18,059 bases of DNA from Flavobacteriales bacterium (GTDB taxonomy: Bacteria > Bacteroidota > Bacteroidia > Flavobacteriales_F > PHOS-HE28). This document shows positions 1 to 7,707 of the stretch, piece after piece. The position numbers and the translations under genes are program-made. The stretch's first letter is position 1; every line of letters begins with the position of its first letter. The stretch covers positions 1 to 18,059 of the forward strand of contig JAGQVR010000026.1 in assembly GCA_020437875.1 (NCBI GenBank), in the 5' to 3' direction. The notes beneath the pieces were generated by a model. That model made no database searches. It saw only the letters and a program-made list of their open reading frames with translations, and was not told where the DNA came from.

Positions 1-1878
1 GATCGGATCGGCTGGATCCGGCCGCAAGCGCACGTCGGCCTGGATCGTTTCACGGTACGGAACCTTGAACTGGTCACCCCCGTCAATGAAGGAGCACGCA
101 CCCTGCAAAGCGCGGTTGACCGGTGCGTAACGCCGATGGGTTCGCGCTTGTTGAAGCGCTGGATGCTCTTCCCTTTGCTCGATATCGAAGGGATCACGGC
201 ACGGTATGATCGTGTGGACATGGTCATCGAGGACCCTGCGCTGGGAGAGGCCCTCGGAGAAGAACTGCGCCGCATCGGTGACCTTGAACGGCTGGCAGGC
301 AAGGCCGCCGCAGGGCGCATCAACCCGCGCGAATTGTTGCAGGTGCAGGCCGCCTTGGAGGCTGCGGAACGCGTGAACATGGCCCTGGAGGCCAACAGGG
401 TCCCGGCGATCGCCCTGCCGAAAGGCCTGGCTGGGCGCATTGCGGCCACGATCGAATTAGAACCACCGGTGAATCCGGCCAAAGGTGGCGTGATCCGGAC
501 CGGGGTGAACGCATCGCTGGACGACCTGAGGCACGTCAGCGGTCATGCCAAGGACCTCTTGCTGGAGGCCCAACGGCGCGAAAGTGAACGAACGGGGATC
601 CCATCCCTTAAGGTCGGTTTCAACAACGTCTTCGGTTACTACCTCGAGGTACGCAACACCCATAAGGATAAGGTGCCGCCGGATTGGGTGCGGAAGCAGA
701 CGCTGGTCGGTGCCGAGCGCTACATCACGGATGAACTCAAAGCCTTGGAGGAACGGATCCTGGGCGCCGAGGAAGGCATCCTTTCCCTGGAGCAGGAACT
801 GTTCCGTGGCGTGGTGGAGGAGGTGGTGGCGCAAGTCGGACTCATTCGTGACGCCGCCATGGCGCTGGCGAAATGGGACGTCCTACGTGGGTTCGCCGAG
901 GTGGCGACGACATGGAATTACAGCCGTCCGGTCATCGATGAGGGATATGTCCTCGACCTGCGCGATGCGCGGCATCCGGTGATCGAACAGCAGTTGCCTC
1001 CTGGTGTGCCATACGTCGCGAACGATGTTCTGCTCGATCCGGGGACCAGGCAGCTGTTGATGATCACTGGGCCCAATATGAGCGGTAAGTCGGCACTGTT
1101 GCGCCAGACCGCGCTCATCGTCCTGCTCGCACAGATCGGATGCTACGTCCCGGCCTCTGCTGCTACCATCGGGTTGGTTGACCGGATCTTCACGCGTGTG
1201 GGGGCCTCAGACAACCTCTCCACCGGTGAGAGCACCTTCATGGTGGAGATGAATGAGACCGCGAGCATCCTCAACAACCTGAGCGACCGGAGCTTGGTGC
1301 TGCTGGACGAGATAGGACGCGGGACCAGCACCTATGATGGGATCTCCATCGCATGGGCCATCGCAGAATTCCTGCACACCCATCATGGCCGTCCCAAGAC
1401 GCTCTTCGCCACGCACTATCATGAATTGAACGAAATGTCCGCCACGTTCCCACGGATACACAACGCCAACGTGGCCGTGCGCGAGGTGGATGGCAAGGTG
1501 CTCTTCCTGCGGAAGCTGGTACCTGGGGGTAGCGACCGGAGCTTCGGGATCCATGTGGCGCAGATGGCAGGAATGCCCGGTGCCGTGGTACAACGTGCCA
1601 TCAAGGTACTGGCCCATCTGGAGGCCAGCCATGCTGGTGATCTTGGCGCCCCCCCGGATGTCGATGGGCCGCGACGGATGGCCAAGGGGAACACCTCCGG
1701 ACTGGCACAGGACCTGCAGCTCAGCATCTTCCAGCTCGACGATCCCGCTCTTGAGCGGATCCGGCAGGAGATCCTGGACCTGGACATCGACACCTTGACG
1801 CCGGTGGAGGCTCTTTTCAAGTTGAACGAGATAAGACGTCTGGTGGCGCCGCGGAAGGCGGAACTGCGGAAAGCGTGA
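1..1878 (+). CDS. mutS: DNA mismatch repair protein MutS (5' end missing)
   Basis: MutS recognises mismatches and small loops and recruits MutL, using an ABC-type ATPase. The frame is open from base 1, so about 625 C-terminal residues are present and roughly the first 230-250 of a usual 850-880 are outside the window. The sequence enters near the connector/core junction (LDRFTVRNLEL, then TPMGSRLLKRWM near 136-170) and continues through the lever and clamp. The ATPase domain has Walker A TGPNMSGKSA at about 1066-1095, Walker B LLDEIGRGTST near 1303-1335 and the FATHYHEL switch near 1408. Ala instead of Thr after the Walker A GKS is, as I recall, normal for Bacteroidota MutS. The C-terminus ends in the usual helix-turn-helix dimerisation segment with TPVEALFKLNEIRRL. 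The tRNA-Gly promoter begins just after the stop. Nothing suggests a frameshift. Confidence 0.97.
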   Translation, partial: DRIGWIRPQAHVGLDRFTVRNLELVTPVNEGARTLQSAVDRCVTPMGSRLLKRWMLFPLLDIEGITARYDRVDMVIEDPALGEALGEELRRIGDLERLAGKAAAGRINPRELLQVQAALEAAERVNMALEANRVPAIALPKGLAGRIAATIELEPPVNPAKGGVIRTGVNASLDDLRHVSGHAKDLLLEAQRRESERTGIPSLKVGFNNVFGYYLEVRNTHKDKVPPDWVRKQTLVGAERYITDELKALEERILGAEEGILSLEQELFRGVVEEVVAQVGLIRDAAMALAKWDVLRGFAEVATTWNYSRPVIDEGYVLDLRDARHPVIEQQLPPGVPYVANDVLLDPGTRQLLMITGPNMSGKSALLRQTALIVLLAQIGCYVPASAATIGLVDRIFTRVGASDNLSTGESTFMVEMNETASILNNLSDRSLVLLDEIGRGTSTYDGISIAWAIAEFLHTHHGRPKTLFATHYHELNEMSATFPRIHNANVAVREVDGKVLFLRKLVPGGSDRSFGIHVAQMAGMPGAVVQRAIKVLAHLEASHAGDLGAPPDVDGPRRMAKGNTSGLAQDLQLSIFQLDDPALERIRQEILDLDIDTLTPVEALFKLNEIRRLVAPRKAELRKA

Positions 1879-1884
1879 TCGATG

Positions 1885-1914
1885 TTGCGGACTGAAGATG
1901 TGGTGCTATATTTG
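1885..1914 (+). promoter_or_regulatory. Bacteroidota-type promoter for tRNA-Gly
   Basis: TTG at 1885-1887, exactly 19 bases, then TATATTTG at 1907-1914. This matches the primary sigma consensus of Bacteroidota (TTG around -33, TAnnTTTG around -7). Transcription would start near 1920, about 37 nt before the mature tRNA-Gly 5' end. It is the only promoter in the window with both elements at standard spacing. Confidence 0.75.
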
Positions 1915-1956
1915 CGCCCGCCTTTGCCAGGAACATCGTTCAGGGCGGGCCGTATT

Positions 1957-2029
<73 letters not shown>

Positions 2030-2034
2030 CCGAA

Positions 2035-2064
2035 GATGCCTCCGAAAGGGGGCATCGCTATTTT
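2035..2064 (+). terminator. Probable intrinsic terminator after tRNA-Gly
   Basis: GATGCCTCC (2035-2043) pairs with GGGGGCATC (2048-2056) in a 9-bp stem with one T-G pair, closed by a GAAA tetraloop. The sequence GCTATTTT follows. The stem is strong but the T tract is short and interrupted, so partial readthrough into tRNA-Leu is possible. The hairpin starts five bases after the tRNA-Gly end. Confidence 0.6.
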
Positions 2065-2096
2065 GGACCGGTCCCATCAGCGCTGGTGTGGACAAT

Positions 2097-2181
2097 GCCC
2101 GGGTGGTGGAATGGTAGACACGAGGGACTTAAAATCCCTTGGTCCGCAAGGGCCGTGTGGGTTCAAGTCCCACCCCGGGCA
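2097..2181 (+). tRNA. tRNA-Leu (anticodon TAA)
   Basis: An 85-nt type II tRNA with a long variable arm. The acceptor stem is GCCCGGG (2097-2103) with CCCGGGC (2174-2180). The anticodon stem AGGGA/TCCCT encloses loop CTTAAAA (2128-2134), giving anticodon TAA at 2130-2132. The T arm is GTGGG-TTCAAGT-CCCAC. The extended variable arm and discriminator A2181 fit leucine. CCA is not encoded (the next bases are CCC). Only a one-mismatch -7 element (TATTTTGG, 2059-2066) lies upstream, overlapping the hairpin tail, so expression may come from readthrough or from this weak promoter. Confidence 0.96.
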
Positions 2182-2201
2182 CCCGATCGACACAGCGGCG
2201 T

Positions 2202-3038
2202 ATGAGGACCCGGATCGCACCCACCCCGAGCGGCTACCTCCATGTGGGCAATGCCTTCAACTTCCTGGTGACGGCAGAACTCACCACAGCGTTCGGCGGG
2301 ACCTTGGTGCTCCGGATCGACGACCTGGACCAGGAGCGGGTCCGCACTGAATACGTGGAGGATGTCTTTCGCTCGCTCGAATGGCTGGATATCCGTGCGG
2401 ATGAAGGGCCATCCGGGCCTGAAGAACTGCGCTCGCGTTGGTCCCAGCACCTTCGGATGGACCGCTATGAGCACTTCGTGCAGGAGCTGAGGAGGAAGGG
2501 TCAGCTGTACCCGTGCGCCTGTTCCCGGTCGGAGATGGAGCGGCACGAAGGCGGTGTTCACCTGTGCCGGACAGAGGAATTCGGGAGTGTCCCCTTAGGA
2601 ACGCCATGGCGCTTGAGCGTTCCAGAGGCCTGTTCGATCCATTGGGTGGAATGGGATGGTGTTCAACAGGTGATAGCTCTGGACACCGTCCTGCCTGACC
2701 CCGTGATGGTACAGCGCGGTAATGGGCGGCCGGCCTACCAGATCGCCTCACTCTTGGACGACCTGGACATGGGGATCGATCATATCATCCGGGGTGTGGA
2801 CCTGATCCCGTCCACCGCATGTCAATTACATCTCGCCAGGCTCATCGAGCGACCGGCGTTCCATGGTGTTCGCTTCCATCATCACCCGCTCGCGATGGAT
2901 GCGACCGGCCGGAAACTGTCCAAATCAGCGGGGGATGCATCCTTGAAAGCGATGCGTGAGGCCGGGCGCTCTCCTGAGCCGATGAAGGAACGTGCGAAGG
3001 CGTATACCGATCGGTTGATCGCATGCATCATCGCTTGA
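2202..3038 (+). CDS. gluQ: GluQ-type glutamyl-tRNA synthetase paralogue
   Basis: A 278-residue class I synthetase catalytic core of the Glu/Gln group without an anticodon-binding domain. Visible features are the HIGH-type motif TPSGYLHVGN (8-17), LRIDDLD (37-43), a zinc-knuckle region with Cys105, Cys107 and Cys122, and the KMSKS-type motif KLSKS (238-242). GltX is about 470-500 residues, so this length fits GluQ/YadB, which attaches glutamate to queuosine in tRNA-Asp. The exact substrate is inferred. ATG 2202 is chosen because it starts right at the Rossmann fold. The frame is open further back to 2139, but that extension would lie inside tRNA-Leu. The gene starts 20 nt after that tRNA, so it may share its transcript. 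Its 3' end overlaps the convergent Fic gene by 11 bp. No good Shine-Dalgarno site is present. Confidence 0.85.
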   Translation: MRTRIAPTPSGYLHVGNAFNFLVTAELTTAFGGTLVLRIDDLDQERVRTEYVEDVFRSLEWLDIRADEGPSGPEELRSRWSQHLRMDRYEHFVQELRRKGQLYPCACSRSEMERHEGGVHLCRTEEFGSVPLGTPWRLSVPEACSIHWVEWDGVQQVIALDTVLPDPVMVQRGNGRPAYQIASLLDDLDMGIDHIIRGVDLIPSTACQLHLARLIERPAFHGVRFHHHPLAMDATGRKLSKSAGDASLKAMREAGRSPEPMKERAKAYTDRLIACIIA

Positions 3039-4164
3039 ATACCAGAAGGTCGCCAAGGTCGACGAAGAGTCCTTTCGGTCCGCGGTGGATCAGGTCGGCC
3101 CGGAGCAGGGCGTCCATATCGCGCCGCATGGTCTTTTCGCTGACCCCGGCGTAAAGGGCGGCCAAAGCAGGAGTCAATGAATCCAGACGGTTCAATGGGA
3201 CCGGTTCGTTGGCCTCGGCCAGGTCCAGTAGGATCTGCCGTTGCCGACGTGTCGGTGCGTCATTCCCTTCCTGGAAAAGGTCCAGGAGTTGTGCACGCCA
3301 CAGAGCACGTTGCTGAAGCTTGCGAATGCGCAGCTGCAAGGACCTGAGTTCTTCCAACATGGCATGTACGCAGAAGGCCAGGAAGGGGAGCGGGTCACCG
3401 GCCGCGGCCGCGGCCCCCAATTGTTCGGAAAAGTGATGGCCGCTCTTGTACAGGGCGATGGACAGCAACTGGCCCGACCGGTACATGTCCGATGGGCCTT
3501 GGAGGATAAATTCCCCGAACAAGGACATCACCCGGTTGTGCCCCGTCGAGAATGGTCGGATCCAAGCCAGGTATAGTTCGGCCAGCAGGCTGCGGATCAC
3601 TTGGTATGGAGCATCCTTATTGGGATCGGGGGCTGCCAGATCGGCGCTGCCCATCCAATCCATCAGGTCTTCCACGAATGGTGCGATCACCTCGTCCGGC
3701 ACACCCTCCCAAGGCTTTCCCGCGACCGGGGTGGAGCGCCATTCAAGGGTTCCCGGTCCGGCATTTCCTGCGCACACCAAGGCATGTATGTGCTGGAGGA
3801 ATTGAGCCTCCTCGAACGATCTTGATCCCTTCGGATGTGTTGCACGGAGCCGGTCAGCGGCATCGAGATAAGTGGACAGTTCATTGCCGAATGGAAAGGC
3901 ACCCACCTCGATCATGCCCTCCAGGAGCAGCTGCTTGATGATCGTGATCGGGATGACCAGGCCATCCATGGCGAACCTTGCTTGGATGGCCTGAGCATTC
4001 AGGTCACGCACCAGCGTTCTGCCCTCTACGATCGCCAATGCACTTTGGTCCAATGAGCGGACCCCGGCGACCAGCTCGCCCAGGTCAAGCCAGAAGTCAG
4101 CCGGGGCTTTCGTGAGGTCCACCTGAAAGGAGATCCATGTGATCGGGTCTGAATATGGCTGCAT
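3028..4164 (-). CDS. Degenerate Fic-domain protein with C-terminal winged helix
   Basis: 378 residues with the architecture of multi-domain Fic proteins: an N-terminal helical part, a Fic core, and a C-terminal DeoR/winged-helix-like segment (about 303-370, with TMRRDMDALLRADLIHR). Active Fic proteins carry HPFxxGNGRxxR; here the motif is RPFSTGHNR (203-211), so the catalytic His is Arg (codon CGA at 3556-3558) and GNGR is GHNR. The segment aligning with the inhibitory [S/T]xxxE[G/N] helix reads RFAMDG (63-68) and is also altered. AMPylation is therefore unlikely, and a structural or DNA-binding role is an inference. The rest looks like an intact, selected gene with no stops or frameshifts. 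ATG 4164 opens the frame and is preceded by an AT-rich region with a tandem repeat. The family call is solid; function is unknown. Confidence 0.8.
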   Translation of the reverse strand: MQPYSDPITWISFQVDLTKAPADFWLDLGELVAGVRSLDQSALAIVEGRTLVRDLNAQAIQARFAMDGLVIPITIIKQLLLEGMIEVGAFPFGNELSTYLDAADRLRATHPKGSRSFEEAQFLQHIHALVCAGNAGPGTLEWRSTPVAGKPWEGVPDEVIAPFVEDLMDWMGSADLAAPDPNKDAPYQVIRSLLAELYLAWIRPFSTGHNRVMSLFGEFILQGPSDMYRSGQLLSIALYKSGHHFSEQLGAAAAAGDPLPFLAFCVHAMLEELRSLQLRIRKLQQRALWRAQLLDLFQEGNDAPTRRQRQILLDLAEANEPVPLNRLDSLTPALAALYAGVSEKTMRRDMDALLRADLIHRGPKGLFVDLGDLLVFKR

Positions 4165-4177
4165 TTATGTCCTTAAG

Positions 4178-4206
4178 AATGTCAAACATAATATTTTAAA
4201 TGTCAA
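4178..4206. repeat. Tandem AATGTCAA repeat, candidate operator
   Basis: AATGTCAA occurs at 4178-4185 and again at 4199-4206, 21 bp apart start to start, about two helical turns, placing both copies on the same DNA face. They lie 14 and 35 bp upstream of the Fic start codon, and the first overlaps the possible -7 element. This suits a dimeric regulator, possibly the Fic protein itself through its winged helix. The region is AT-rich, so chance cannot be excluded. Confidence 0.35.
4183..4190 (-). promoter_or_regulatory. Possible -7 element for the Fic gene
   Basis: On the minus strand this reads TATGTTTG, an exact TAnnTTTG, ending 18 nt before the start codon. A TTG lies upstream but only 13 nt away, shorter than the usual 17-23, so the -33 element is doubtful. 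The surroundings (4165-4275) are roughly one quarter G+C by eye, in contrast to the GC-rich neighbours. Confidence 0.4.
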
Positions 4207-4314
4207 TACTTAATAGGAATTAATGAATCAATATGACCAACAAAGTGTCCAAAAATATGTATAGTAAAATGTTCGGAATGATCGACGCGCTTGGATCACT
4301 CGGGGCTCAGAAGG

Positions 4315-4950
4315 TCAGGATCCCAGGACCGCGATCAAGGTGACCAAGGCGGCGAGCACCCCGATCACTAATGCAGCCACCGCGAATCCTTTGCCTCGCC
4401 ATTCATAGGTCCTGCCTTTCCGGACCGCGATGCTGGCCAGGATCAGGGTGGCGATCACACCGAGCACCGCGATCCAAAGGCTGGTGCCGACCAATCCGTA
4501 GGCGATCGTTCCTAGCGCAAGCACCAAAGCTGGACCTGCCCATGGGTTCCAACGGGCATCTGGTCCGGTGATGTTGGCCGGTGATGGGAGAGTTGTTTGC
4601 TCCAACGGGATCGGATCCTGAGGTCGGTAATGGCCGGCTCTTATCGGAGTGGTCGGCTCAAGGATGATCCTCGGGCCTCTCACATCGATCGGTTCATCGG
4701 ATAGGTTGCTCGCCAAGGGCTCCCGTGTCGGAATGGCAGGGTCGAAAGTCCGCGGTTCAAGTCGGGATACACGGCTTCTGCGTACCGGGATGGTCCCGTT
4801 GTGACGAACTCCGAGGTCGAAGTGCCAGCCAGGCTGGTATCGCCGCTTCTGCAGGGAACGTTCGGCGATAGGCTGCCTGATGCTGGAGCAACTCATCGTA
4901 ACGAAAGCCAGGATCAAGGGCAGGGCACGGTTCGGCTTCATTGGACCCAT
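4315..4950 (-). CDS. Putative lipoprotein with C-terminal membrane helices
   Basis: 211 residues of unknown function. The N-terminus is a short signal sequence ending in MSC (Cys21) followed by SS, which looks like a Bacteroidota lipoprotein signal although the lipobox is not canonical. A soluble, proline- and arginine-rich stretch follows (about 30-130), starting with KRRYQPGWHFDL, a pattern I recall from other Bacteroidota envelope proteins. Two adjacent hydrophobic helices (about 138-154 and 156-175) and a third at 188-210 end the protein; the last resembles the tails of small DUF4190-like membrane proteins. A lipid anchor plus three membrane helices is odd, so the N-terminal segment could instead be a simple transmembrane anchor. 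A second ATG at 4941 (MKPNRAL) is an equally good start. It lies 14 bp after the adenine deaminase stop on the same strand, so the two are probably cotranscribed. Confidence 0.6.
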   Translation of the reverse strand: MGPMKPNRALPLILAFVTMSCSSIRQPIAERSLQKRRYQPGWHFDLGVRHNGTIPVRRSRVSRLEPRTFDPAIPTREPLASNLSDEPIDVRGPRIILEPTTPIRAGHYRPQDPIPLEQTTLPSPANITGPDARWNPWAGPALVLALGTIAYGLVGTSLWIAVLGVIATLILASIAVRKGRTYEWRGKGFAVAALVIGVLAALVTLIAVLGS

Positions 4951-4964
4951 GGTCGGTGTTCTGG

Positions 4965-6599
4965 TCAGGCTTCACCTACCCGGTGTACGAAGTCGAACGC
5001 ATCCCCATCAAAGAGACCGAAGTCGCTCATCTTGAGGTGTGGGATCACCAGCAAGGCCATGAATGAAAGCGTCATGTATGGCGCGGCCATGGTGCATCCG
5101 AGTCCTTTGGCGGCTTCGTCGATCATGCCGTAGTCGCGTGCCACCTCATAGGCATCGGCCGTGGTCATGATCCCCGCTACTGGAAGCGCCAAGGCCATGC
5201 GCAATGGCCCGTCGGCCAGACTGATGCCACCCTGACCGTCGATCACGGTGTTGATCGCCGCCACCAGGTCCGCGTCGTTGGTGCCCACCGCAACGATGTT
5301 GTGGCTGTCATGGGCCACACAGCTTGCGATCGCGCCACGCCTCAGGCCCATGGCCGTGATCCAGCCGACGGCAACGGGTGCATCCCGGTACCGGTTGACC
5401 ACGGCGATCTTCAACAGATCTCGATCGGGATCGGCCACGCATGCGCCGTCAAAGATGGTCGGTCGCATGTGTCGCTTCCCAGTGATCAGCTGGCCGTCGT
5501 ACGGCTCGATCACGAGCAGGTCCTCATTCGTGGCCGGGACGTATATATCAGCCTCGGACTTGTGCCCACAATGGAACTGGTTCGGTGTTCCAGCGCTAAT
5601 GCGCGCGATCAAGGTCCGGCCTTGTTCGGCCACAAGACGGCCGCGGACATAGGTCTGCCTCACCTTGAAGTCCGACAGGTCCTCCACCAGGATCATATCC
5701 GCCGGATCCCCCACCCGCAGGCGTCCAATGGGAAGGCGGTAGTGGTCGATCGGGTTCAGGCAGGCCACCTGCAGGACCTTGAAGACGTCCACGCCGGCCT
5801 TGGTGGCACGCGCGCACAAGGCGTTGATGTGGCCGATGACCAGGCTATCCGGATGCTTGTCATCGCTGCAGAACATCATGCGCTCCCAATGGTCCTGCAG
5901 GAGCGGATGAAGCGCCTCGAAGTTCTTGGCGGCACTGCCTTCACGGATCTGCACCCACATGCCACGTTCCAGCTTGTCCAAAGCTTCTTCCGGCGTGAAA
6001 CACTCGTGGTCGGTGCTCATGCCGGCCGCGATGTATCGACCGGCCTCTTCGCCGCGGAGCCCAGGCGCGTGCCCGTCCACCGGCTTGCCGAGCCGTTGAG
6101 CGTGCGCGATCTTCTGAAGGACTTCCGGGTCGCCGTGCAGGACGCCCGGGAAATTCATCATCTCGCTGAGGTACAACACTTCTGGTCGTTCCAACAAACG
6201 GCCGACCTCGTCGGGGCCGATCGTAGCTCCCGCGGTCTCGAACGGGGTGGCCGGAACACAGCTCGGCGCGCCGAAGAAGAAATGGAAGGGGACCTGCTTG
6301 CCGTTGGCGATCATATAATCCACCCCGTGGACACCGAGCACATTGGCTATCTCGTGTGGGTCGCTGACCGTGGCAACGGTCCCGTGCAGCACCGCGAGCC
6401 GGGCGAACTCACTGGGGATCAACATGGAACTCTCCACGTGGACATGGGCGTCGATGAACCCGGGGAGCAGAAAGCCATCCACCCTGCCTTCAAACGCTTC
6501 GATGCTCGCGATATGACCATCCGCTACGGTCAGACGAACAGGTCGGATCGTGCGGCCGGGGATGTCGACGAGGTTGCCGGTGAGCTGGAAGTCGTGCAT
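4965..6599 (-). CDS. ade: Adenine deaminase
   Basis: Adenine deaminase (EC 3.5.4.2) converts adenine to hypoxanthine in purine salvage using a binuclear metal centre of the amidohydrolase fold. The 544-residue protein has DAHVHVESS (50-58) with the metal-binding HxH, SDPHEIANV (79-87), FFGAPSCVPATPFE (108-121) typical of this family, DGHAPGLRG (175-183), TDHE (196-199) and CSDDKHPD (244-251) with the catalytic-type Asp. The length matches the bacterial Ade family. The frame is open to 6647, but I prefer ATG 6599 because homologues begin close to the N-terminal beta-strand (MHDFQLTGNLVDI) and the extra 16 residues look unrelated. No convincing promoter is visible; TTTCTTTG about 11 nt upstream is a one-mismatch -7 element. 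The lipoprotein gene follows closely. Confidence 0.94.
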   Translation of the reverse strand: MHDFQLTGNLVDIPGRTIRPVRLTVADGHIASIEAFEGRVDGFLLPGFIDAHVHVESSMLIPSEFARLAVLHGTVATVSDPHEIANVLGVHGVDYMIANGKQVPFHFFFGAPSCVPATPFETAGATIGPDEVGRLLERPEVLYLSEMMNFPGVLHGDPEVLQKIAHAQRLGKPVDGHAPGLRGEEAGRYIAAGMSTDHECFTPEEALDKLERGMWVQIREGSAAKNFEALHPLLQDHWERMMFCSDDKHPDSLVIGHINALCARATKAGVDVFKVLQVACLNPIDHYRLPIGRLRVGDPADMILVEDLSDFKVRQTYVRGRLVAEQGRTLIARISAGTPNQFHCGHKSEADIYVPATNEDLLVIEPYDGQLITGKRHMRPTIFDGACVADPDRDLLKIAVVNRYRDAPVAVGWITAMGLRRGAIASCVAHDSHNIVAVGTNDADLVAAINTVIDGQGGISLADGPLRMALALPVAGIMTTADAYEVARDYGMIDEAAKGLGCTMAAPYMTLSFMALLVIPHLKMSDFGLFDGDAFDFVHRVGEA

Positions 6600-6730
6600 G
6601 GGCGTGCACCAAAGAAAGCGGTTCAAGGGGCTTACAGGATGTGTCACGGTTCATCACCGCATCAACCGTTCGGCGGAAGGGTTGTCCAACTCGTGGGACG
6701 GTCGGTTAACTTCAACACACCAATACCACC

Positions 6731-7153
6731 ATGTTGAAACGCTTCGCGACCCTGTTCCCCACCGTGTTCATGGCTTATGCCGTTTGGGGAAGCGTTGTGT
6801 TCCTGGGTGTTCCGCTCAGCAGTCGGTTGCTCGGGCAATGGCGGGTGGTGGAGGTCTTCGGCCAGGACCTTAGCCGTACGGATCAGGCGCTCACCATCCG
6901 GTTCGACAAGGATGGCCACTTGGAGGGTAGGTCGGCCTGTGGCACCTTCACCGGGGTTTGGACCACCGCACCGGACCAGGTGAGGTTCCGGGCTTTGCGA
7001 CCATCCCATTGTGATCAGGCAGGTTCAAGGACCATTGAACAACGCGTTCTGCATGCGATGACCGTGACACGTGAGACCCGCGTACAGAACGGCCGTGTCA
7101 TGCTCATGCACGAAGGGAGACCTCTTGTGATGCTCGCACCACAGCGGACCTGA
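6731..7153 (+). CDS. META/HslJ-like domain protein, secreted or anchored
   Basis: 140 residues. A hydrophobic N-terminus (1-28, basic residues then LFPTVFMAYAVWGSVVFLG) is a signal peptide or membrane anchor. The rest fits the META (DUF306, HslJ-like) beta domain: LLGQWRVVEV (33-42), LTIRFDKDGHLEGRSACGTFTG (54-75, corresponding to the family GCNxFxG core), a Cys at 94 where the family often has TxxxC, and EQRVLHAM (103-110). META proteins are envelope or secreted proteins of poorly defined role; E. coli HslJ is heat induced and linked to novobiocin tolerance. Cys70 and Cys94 could form a disulfide. It is divergent from adenine deaminase and is followed 101 bp later by another secreted protein. 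No clear promoter. Confidence 0.7.
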   Translation: MLKRFATLFPTVFMAYAVWGSVVFLGVPLSSRLLGQWRVVEVFGQDLSRTDQALTIRFDKDGHLEGRSACGTFTGVWTTAPDQVRFRALRPSHCDQAGSRTIEQRVLHAMTVTRETRVQNGRVMLMHEGRPLVMLAPQRT

Positions 7154-7254
7154 GCGTCTTTCGGCAAGGTCAAGTACGTATCAAGCTTCACGCCTTCGGG
7201 AAGACATAACGCTGGCGCACTATTGCGGGCATGTGGTGTTCGTCGCTTCGCGGC

Positions 7255-7707
7255 ATGAAACACATGACCATGGAACACCGGATCGAATGGCTGGCTTGGG
7301 CGGCAACGGCCATCGGCTCGTTGGGGCTCGTTGGCCTGGCTTCCGCGCAGACCTCACCTCCTGCTTCGTGGACCGATGCACTGGCGATGGGCACAACGGC
7401 ACCCGTAGCAGAAGGACCCGTCGTTAGCCCTGCGGTCGTCCTTCGGGACGGAACGATCTCTGATGATGGATGGAGCGCGGATCTGCCTGCGGCACGGCAA
7501 CTCGTCGTGGCCAGGAAAGGTGCCAACGCTGGTCCGGTCGTGATCGAACTGCTCAACGAAAGGGGCGATGTGGTGGATCACATCGACTGGATGGCCGCGC
7601 CGGGCGCTCTTCGACCGGTCGTATTGGATGCCTTGGCAGCAGGACGCTACGTGGTCAGGGTGGCGAGTTCTGAGCAGTCCACCGTGATGCGGTTCCGCAA
7701 GGACTGA
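7255..7707 (+). CDS. Small secreted protein, possible T9SS sorting tail
   Basis: 150 residues, family not recognised. The N-terminus has a signal peptide (hydrophobic 11-29, cleavage likely after ASA at 29-31). A short low-complexity linker (32-60) is followed by one beta-rich domain (about 62-150). Its end, VVIELLNERGDVV, then LAAGRYVVRVAS and MRFRKD, resembles the type IX secretion C-terminal sorting domain of Bacteroidota (pattern G-x-V then L-x-x-G-x-Y-x-V-x-V then a basic end). This is a pattern match only. If right, the protein is almost all sorting domain with little cargo. ATG 7255 gives a normal signal peptide; ATG 7270 also would, while the frame open to 7231 adds residues with no support. 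The stop codon abuts that of the convergent beta-lactamase gene. Confidence 0.6.
   Translation: MKHMTMEHRIEWLAWAATAIGSLGLVGLASAQTSPPASWTDALAMGTTAPVAEGPVVSPAVVLRDGTISDDGWSADLPAARQLVVARKGANAGPVVIELLNERGDVVDHIDWMAAPGALRPVVLDALAAGRYVVRVASSEQSTVMRFRKD

Noticed and set aside
2065..2074. Perfect palindrome GGACCGGTCC between the two tRNA genes
   Set aside because: Ten bases with a GC-rich core are common by chance in this composition, and it has no partner site nearby.
5301..6737. Plus-strand open frame (478 codons) opposite adenine deaminase
   Set aside because: Antisense of an unmistakable ade gene; the translation is biased and shows no motif.
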